From Collinsella sp. TM09-10AT (lineage in GTDB: Bacteria; Actinomycetota; Coriobacteriia; Coriobacteriales; Coriobacteriaceae), in the NCBI RefSeq assembly GCF_003436275.1, contig NZ_QSOP01000002.1, positions 155,735 to 191,771 on the forward strand: 36,037 nt of DNA, given 5' to 3'. Shown piece by piece: positions 32,494 to 36,037 of the stretch (positions within the stretch are counted from its first letter, which is position 1; every line of letters starts with the position of its first letter). The notes beneath the pieces are model-generated. The model saw only the letters and a program-made list of their open reading frames with translations. It was not told the DNA's origin and searched no databases. The position numbers and the translations under genes are program-made.

Positions 32494-33253
32494 TCGCACC
32501 CTTCTTATCGCTGGTAACTGGAAGATGAACAACGACGTCGCCGAGGCCGCCAAGCTCGCCGATGAGCTGGCTCAGGCTCTGCCCGAGGTTCCGGCTGGCG
32601 TCGAGGTGCTCGTCTGCCCTCCGACCATTGACATCACCACGGTTCATGACCGCATTCAGGCTGCCCCCATCGCCCTCGGTGCACAGAACGTGTACTGGGA
32701 GGCCAAGGGTGCCTTCACCGGTGAGTCCTCTTGCGACATGCTCAAGTCCGCTGGCTGCACCTACTGCATCATCGGTCACTCCGAGCGTCGCGACTACTTC
32801 CACGAGACCGACGAGGATCAGAACAAGAAGGCCAAGGCCCTCGTTGCCGCCGGTCTTGTTCCCGTCTTCTGCTGCGGCGAGTCCCTCGAGGTCCGCGAGG
32901 CTGGCACCTATGTCGAGCACGTCGTGAACCAGGTCAAGGCTGGCCTTGCCGGTCTTGAGATCACCTGCCCCAAGCAGGTCGTCGTCGCCTACGAGCCCAT
33001 CTGGGCCATCGGCACCGGCAAGACCGCTACCGCTGAGGACGCCCAGGAGGTCTGCGGCGCTATCCGTGAGACCCTCAAGGAGATGTTTGGCGAGGAGCTC
33101 GCTAACGGCATCCGCGTTCTCTATGGTGGCTCTGCCAAGCCCGGCAACATCGCCGAGCTCGTCGCTAAGCCTGACGTTGACGGCGCCCTCGTGGGCGGCG
33201 CTTCGCTCAAGGCTGCCGACTTCGCCTCTATGGTCGTCAAGGCAGGCGAGTAG
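32486..33253 (+). CDS. tpiA: Triosephosphate isomerase
   Basis: The enzyme interconverts dihydroxyacetone phosphate and glyceraldehyde-3-phosphate. The 255-residue TIM barrel has A-G-N-W-K-M-N at 9-15 with the catalytic Lys, and I-I-G-H-S-E-R-R with the catalytic His. Y-E-P-I-W-A-I-G-T-G contains the catalytic Glu and the flexible loop, and L-Y-G-G-S-A-K is the phosphate-binding end. ATG 32486 overlaps the pgk stop by 8 bases and is preceded by GGAGTGGAGG. A longer reading from 32423 would lie wholly inside pgk and is rejected. Confidence 0.98.
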   Translation: MPNRTLLIAGNWKMNNDVAEAAKLADELAQALPEVPAGVEVLVCPPTIDITTVHDRIQAAPIALGAQNVYWEAKGAFTGESSCDMLKSAGCTYCIIGHSERRDYFHETDEDQNKKAKALVAAGLVPVFCCGESLEVREAGTYVEHVVNQVKAGLAGLEITCPKQVVVAYEPIWAIGTGKTATAEDAQEVCGAIRETLKEMFGEELANGIRVLYGGSAKPGNIAELVAKPDVDGALVGGASLKAADFASMVVKAGE

Positions 33254-33258
33254 GACAT

Positions 33259-34812
33259 ATGGCACAGCGTCATCTTCCTGCACTCCTGATCATCATGGAT
33301 GGCTGCGGCCTTGCTCCGGCCGATGGCGAGAACGCCGTCGCCGCTGCCAAGACGCCCTTCCTTGATAGCCTGTACGAGAAGTATCCTCACACCACGCTCG
33401 GTGCTTCGGGCGAGGACGTGGGCCTTCCCGACGGTCAGATGGGCAACTCCGAGGTAGGCCACCTCAACATCGGTGCCGGCCGCATCGTGTTCCAGGAGCT
33501 TTCGCGCATCAACAACGCCATCAAGGACGGCTCCATCGCCAAGAACGAGGTTTTCGTCAAAGCTATGGACGACGTCAAGGCCGAAGGCAAGACCCTGCAC
33601 CTCATGGGCCTTATGAGCCCTGGCGGTGTTCATTCTCACATGAACCACGTCGAGGCTCTGGTCAAGATGGCTGCCCAGCATGGCGTCAAGACCGTTCGCG
33701 TCCACGCCTTCATGGATGGCCGCGACGTCGACCCGCAGTCCGGTGCCGGCTACATGAGCGAGTTCTGCGCTTTCCTGGCTAAGATCTCCGAGGAGACCGG
33801 TTGCGACGCTCGCGTTGCCACCGTTTCGGGCCGCTATTGGGCCATGGACCGCGACAACCGTTGGGAGCGCATCCAGCGCGCCTACGACGTCATGGTCAAC
33901 GCGTCCGATGCCGATACCGACCCCGTTGCCGGTATCAAGGCCTACTACGAGAAGGATCCGCGCGGCGACGAGTTCGTCGAGCCTTTCGCGGCCCACAACG
34001 AGGGCATCCACGAGGGCGACGCGGCCATCTTCTTCAACTTCCGTCCCGACCGCGCTCGTCAGATGACCCGCGTGTTCACGGACAAGGAGTTCGATGGCTT
34101 TGAGCGCGAGCAGATTAAGCTCTCGCACTTTGTGACGATGACCGAGTACGATCCGACGTTTGACGTCGAGGTCGCCTTCCCCAAGACGTTCCCCGAGAAC
34201 GTCCTGGCCGACGTTATCGCCGCCAATGGCCTGAAGCAGCTGCACACCGCCGAGACCGAGAAGTACGCTCACGTGACGTTCTTCCTCAACGGCGGCATCG
34301 AGGAGCCCAAGGAGGGCGAGGAGCGCGTGCTCGTCGCTTCCCCCAAGGTCGCTACCTACGATCTGCAGCCCGAGATGAGCGCTCCCGAGGTTACCGAGAA
34401 GCTTGTCGCCGCTATCAACGAGGATCGCGCTGATTTCTACATCGTGAACTTCGCAAATTGCGACATGGTTGGTCACACCGGTGTCTTCGACGCCGCCGTT
34501 AAGGCCGTCGAGGCTGTTGACGATGCTCTGTCCAAGGTTGTCCCGGCGATTCTCGCCAAGGGCGGCTTTGCGCTGATTACCGCCGACCATGGCAACGCCG
34601 ATCACATGTTTGACGTTGCTTCCGACGGTTCCAAGCATCCGTTTACGGCTCACACCACCAACCGCGTGCCGTTCATCATCGTTGATGATAAGGCCAAGCT
34701 CACCGGTATCGAGGACGGCCGTCTTTCCGATATCGCTCCGACCATGCTCATCATGGCTGGTATTGAGCCTTCCGCCGAGATGACGGGTCGCGTGCTCGCC
34801 ACCGAGGCCTAA
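33259..34812 (+). CDS. gpmI: 2,3-bisphosphoglycerate-independent phosphoglycerate mutase
   Basis: The manganese-dependent enzyme converts 3-phosphoglycerate to 2-phosphoglycerate. The 517-residue protein belongs to the alkaline phosphatase superfamily. It starts with L-L-I-I-M-D-G-C-G-L, where Asp is a metal ligand. The phosphoserine nucleophile Ser64 is in M-G-N-S-E-V-G-H. Mid-protein D-G-R-D-V-D-P is followed by late metal-binding A-D-H-G-N-A-D. The usual W in D-G-W-G is Cys here, a minor substitution. It starts 5 bases after tpiA and the ribosome site is weak. Two hairpins follow its stop. Confidence 0.97.
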   Translation: MAQRHLPALLIIMDGCGLAPADGENAVAAAKTPFLDSLYEKYPHTTLGASGEDVGLPDGQMGNSEVGHLNIGAGRIVFQELSRINNAIKDGSIAKNEVFVKAMDDVKAEGKTLHLMGLMSPGGVHSHMNHVEALVKMAAQHGVKTVRVHAFMDGRDVDPQSGAGYMSEFCAFLAKISEETGCDARVATVSGRYWAMDRDNRWERIQRAYDVMVNASDADTDPVAGIKAYYEKDPRGDEFVEPFAAHNEGIHEGDAAIFFNFRPDRARQMTRVFTDKEFDGFEREQIKLSHFVTMTEYDPTFDVEVAFPKTFPENVLADVIAANGLKQLHTAETEKYAHVTFFLNGGIEEPKEGEERVLVASPKVATYDLQPEMSAPEVTEKLVAAINEDRADFYIVNFANCDMVGHTGVFDAAVKAVEAVDDALSKVVPAILAKGGFALITADHGNADHMFDVASDGSKHPFTAHTTNRVPFIIVDDKAKLTGIEDGRLSDIAPTMLIMAGIEPSAEMTGRVLATEA

Positions 34813-34835
34813 TAGAAAACAAATACCGTTTTCTA
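34813..34835 (+). other. AT-rich hairpin directly after gpmI
   Basis: TAGAAAAC (34813-34820) pairs perfectly with GTTTTCTA (34828-34835) beginning at the base after the gpmI stop. It precedes the main terminator and may assist it or protect the 3' end. Confidence 0.5.
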
Positions 34836-34837
34836 GT

Positions 34838-34872
34838 AAGGGGGTTGTCCACAACCGGACGACCCCCTTTTT
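34838..34872 (+). terminator. Intrinsic terminator of the glycolytic operon
   Basis: AAGGGGGTTGTCC (34838-34850) pairs with GGACGACCCCCTT (34857-34869), thirteen pairs with one G-U, running into a T-tract. It separates gpmI from secG. Confidence 0.9.
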
Positions 34873-34976
34873 GGTATTTCTGCCATTTCTGCCCCGTCCC
34901 TAAATGGCAGGTGGGGGAGTGTTGGAGGTTGTGGTACAGTACTGGAGTTTGAATCGTTCTATTAAGGAGCTTATCT

Positions 34977-35231
34977 ATGGGTCCGTTTCAGATTCTTCTG
35001 TTTGTCGTTTGGGCTGTTTCTGCCGTGGCGCTGACGATTCTCGTTCTGATGCATTCCGGTAAGGGCACCGGCGTTTCGGATATGATCGCTAGCTCGCTGT
35101 ATAACTCCAGCTCTGCCACGGGCGTCATGGAGCAGAACCTCGATCGCCTGACGGTAATTATGGCCGTCGTTTTTGCCGTGTGTGTCGTTCTGTGCATGTT
35201 CTTCTTCCCGCAGGGCATCGTCGGCTACTAA
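34977..35231 (+). CDS. secG: Preprotein translocase subunit SecG
   Basis: SecG is the small subunit of the SecYEG protein-export channel. The 84-residue protein has two membrane helices (about 5-23 and 57-77). The family signature between them includes L-M-H-S-G-K-G-T-G-V-S-D at 24-35, followed by a Ser-rich loop. ATG 34977 has AAGGAG at 34964-34969. It stands alone between two terminators, so it must have its own promoter in 34873-34960; TACAGT at 34935-34940 is a possible -10 but no good -35 is seen. Its place after the glycolytic genes follows the common actinobacterial order. Confidence 0.93.
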   Translation: MGPFQILLFVVWAVSAVALTILVLMHSGKGTGVSDMIASSLYNSSSATGVMEQNLDRLTVIMAVVFAVCVVLCMFFFPQGIVGY

Positions 35232-35254
35232 GCATCGGCGTATATACGTTTGTA

Positions 35255-35289
35255 AAGGGTCCCGCATGTGCGGGGCCCCTTTTGTTTTT
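35255..35289 (+). terminator. secG terminator
   Basis: AAGGGTCCCGC pairs with GCGGGGCCCCTT (about 35255-35265 with 35270-35281) around a short ATGT loop, with one G-U pair and one bulged C. It is followed by a T-rich tail up to 35289. Confidence 0.8.
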
Positions 35290-35330
35290 CAAGACTTTAG
35301 TCTGCTGGCCGCGCAGCGCCCAGCTTTAAA

Positions 35331-35349
35331 CCACCCGCTACGCGGGTGG
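35331..35349. repeat. Left-end hairpin of the IS200-type element
   Basis: CCACCCGC and GCGGGTGG pair perfectly around a 3-base loop. It shares AAACCACCC with the right-end hairpin and is the probable TnpA recognition structure. It may also block readthrough transcription into tnpA, as reported for IS200. Confidence 0.7.
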
Positions 35350-35436
35350 AGACAAACGGCTTTACAAAGCCACCCCTCCGACCGATATTGACGATTGTTC
35401 AGGCCGTCAAGAATTCGAGTCGAAGGGGTGGTCGCC

Positions 35437-35895
35437 ATGGCCCAGAAGGCCTACAGCCTTTCCCACACGAAGTGGATGTGCAAGTACCACATCGTGTTCA
35501 CGCCGAAGTATAGGCGCAAAGTGATCTACAACCAAATCAGGAGCGACATAGGGGAGATCCTCAGGAAGCTGTGCGAGTACAAGGGGATCGAGATAATCGA
35601 GGGGCACCTGATGCCCGACCACGTGCACGTGCTGCTGGCGATCCCGCCGAAGTACAGCGTCGCGAGCGTCATGGGCTACCTGAAGGGGAAGAGCTCGCTG
35701 ATGATATTCGACAGGCACGCCAACCTCAAGTACAAGTTCGGCAACAGGAAGTTCTGGGCGGAGGGCTACTACGTGTCCACCGTCGGCCTGAACGAGGCGA
35801 CGATCGCCAAGTACATCAGGGAGCAGGAGTCCCACGACATCGCGCTGGACAAGCTGAGCGTGAAGGAGTACGAGGACCCCTTCAAGAGGAGGTGA
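35437..35895 (+). CDS. tnpA: IS200/IS605-family Y1 transposase TnpA
   Basis: The product is an HUH single-strand transposase that cuts and rejoins hairpin-marked ends. The 152-residue protein has the usual length. The metal-binding pair H62-V-H64 is in P-D-H-V-H-V-L-L. Y-L-K-G-K-S-S lies in the recognition helix. The probable catalytic Tyr126 is in T-I-A-K-Y-I-R-E-Q. K-Y-H-I-V-F-T-P-K-Y at 16-25 is the family start. The reading frame is intact and all active-site residues are present, so it may be functional. ATG 35437 lies 6 to 12 bases after AAGGGG; a longer reading from 35395 would begin in the noncoding left end. Frequent AGG arginine codons differ from the host genes. Confidence 0.93.
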   Translation: MAQKAYSLSHTKWMCKYHIVFTPKYRRKVIYNQIRSDIGEILRKLCEYKGIEIIEGHLMPDHVHVLLAIPPKYSVASVMGYLKGKSSLMIFDRHANLKYKFGNRKFWAEGYYVSTVGLNEATIAKYIREQESHDIALDKLSVKEYEDPFKRR

Positions 35896-35899
35896 TCCT

Positions 35900-35990
35900 G
35901 CCGGTTCGACCGGCGCGCCACGGGTCAAGATGCACTAGGCCTGGACGAAGTCCGGGCCCGCGCCTTTAGACGCGAGCCCGGGGCCCGTGG
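35900..35990 (+). ncRNA. GC-rich structured segment after tnpA
   Basis: Immediately after tnpA, GCCGG (35900-35904) pairs with CCGGC (35910-35914). Then CCACGGG (35918-35924) pairs with CCCGTGG (35984-35990) and encloses CCGGGC/GCCCGG (35952-35957 with 35976-35981) and CGCG/CGCG (35959-35962 with 35971-35974). No open reading frame of note lies here. It may be a 3' UTR, a terminator-like region or an element-borne small RNA. The assignment is structural only. Confidence 0.4.
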
Positions 35991-36007
35991 GTTATACCCT
36001 AAGAGCA

Positions 36008-36030
36008 AACCACCCTTTTTAAGGGTGGTT
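36008..36030. repeat. Right-end hairpin of the IS200-type element
   Basis: AACCACCCTT and AAGGGTGGTT form ten perfect pairs around a TTT loop near the window edge. It matches the left hairpin in its CCACCC/GGGTGG core and marks the right end. Confidence 0.7.
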
Positions 36031-36037
36031 CTGATTT

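Larger units (their letters stand above)
35322..36037 (+). mobile_element. IS200-type insertion sequence (IS200/IS605 family), tnpA only
   Basis: A single Y1 transposase gene lies between two subterminal hairpins that share AAACCACCC. The left hairpin is CCACCCGC/GCGGGTGG (35331-35349) and the right one AACCACCCTT/AAGGGTGGTT (36008-36030). No inverted terminal repeats or target duplications are expected in this family. There is no tnpB. The exact ends are not resolved: the left end should lie a few to about 20 bases before the left hairpin, and the right end at or just beyond the window edge. Arginine AGG and Ile ATA codons in tnpA contrast with neighbouring genes. Confidence 0.8.

Noticed and set aside
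33121..34854. Minus-strand open frame opposite gpmI
   Set aside because: It runs opposite a conserved enzyme and starts within the terminator region, with a low-complexity product.
35930..35938. Minimal frame ATG-CAC-TAG after tnpA
   Set aside because: It encodes two residues, is 30 bases or more from the Shine-Dalgarno-like sequence and is inside a predicted stem region.
1..36037. CRISPR arrays, tRNA or rRNA genes
   Set aside because: No regularly spaced direct repeats, cloverleaf-like segments with CCA-compatible ends, or ribosomal RNA sequence were noticed in any intergenic region.

Overview
The window looks like chromosomal DNA of a gut-type actinobacterium of class Coriobacteriia, most likely Collinsella or a close relative. 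The basis is moderately high GC, the actinobacterial gene order uvrC / rapZ-whiA-gap-pgk-tpiA-secG, and Gly/Ala-rich proteins with CGC/CGT arginine codons. The genus is inferred from gene content and was not confirmed by any search.

Layout. (1) Positions 1-3771, plus strand: the tail of an unidentified upstream gene and its terminator, then coaE, a membrane-anchored lytic transglycosylase and uvrB. (2) Positions 3799-9921, minus strand: an mrp-type P-loop ATPase and two poorly characterised flavoproteins in a row, preceded by an LtaS-like polytopic sulfatase-fold transferase. (3) Positions 10115-17260, plus strand: uvrA with a possible LexA box, then ybaK-murJ-uvrC with almost no spacing. All three excinuclease genes therefore lie within 16 kb. 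(4) Positions 17261-28074, plus strand: a sialic-acid (nonulosonate) uptake and catabolism module. It has a structured 5' leader, a Tat-type lipoprotein binding protein, a DppB permease, a DppC-DppD permease-ATPase fusion, a DppF ATPase, an AXE1-family esterase, a second esterase-fold protein without the catalytic serine, a lyase of the NanA/DapA family, a ROK kinase and NanE. (5) Positions 28087-35231, plus strand: rapZ-whiA, then gap, pgk, tpiA, gpmI and secG. (6) Positions about 35322-36037: an IS200-type element with tnpA, end hairpins and a GC-rich structured segment after tnpA.

How it works together. Region 4 reads as a complete route: import of a (probably O-acetylated) nonulosonate, deacetylation, aldol cleavage to ManNAc plus pyruvate, phosphorylation, and epimerisation to GlcNAc-6-P. 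The product would feed the lower glycolysis genes encoded next door. In many actinobacteria uvrC is followed directly by rapZ-yvcK-whiA. Here the nan-like module sits between uvrC and rapZ, and yvcK is missing between rapZ and whiA. The same AAACGTTT palindrome occurs at the module's promoter and at the gap promoter, which hints at shared sugar-responsive control.

Best candidates for something undescribed: the tandem esterase and pseudo-esterase pair, the three-way-junction leader with a second hairpin over the ribosome binding site, the atypical lyase and ROK kinase residues, and the altered cysteine motif in UvrC. No tRNA, rRNA or CRISPR array was seen.
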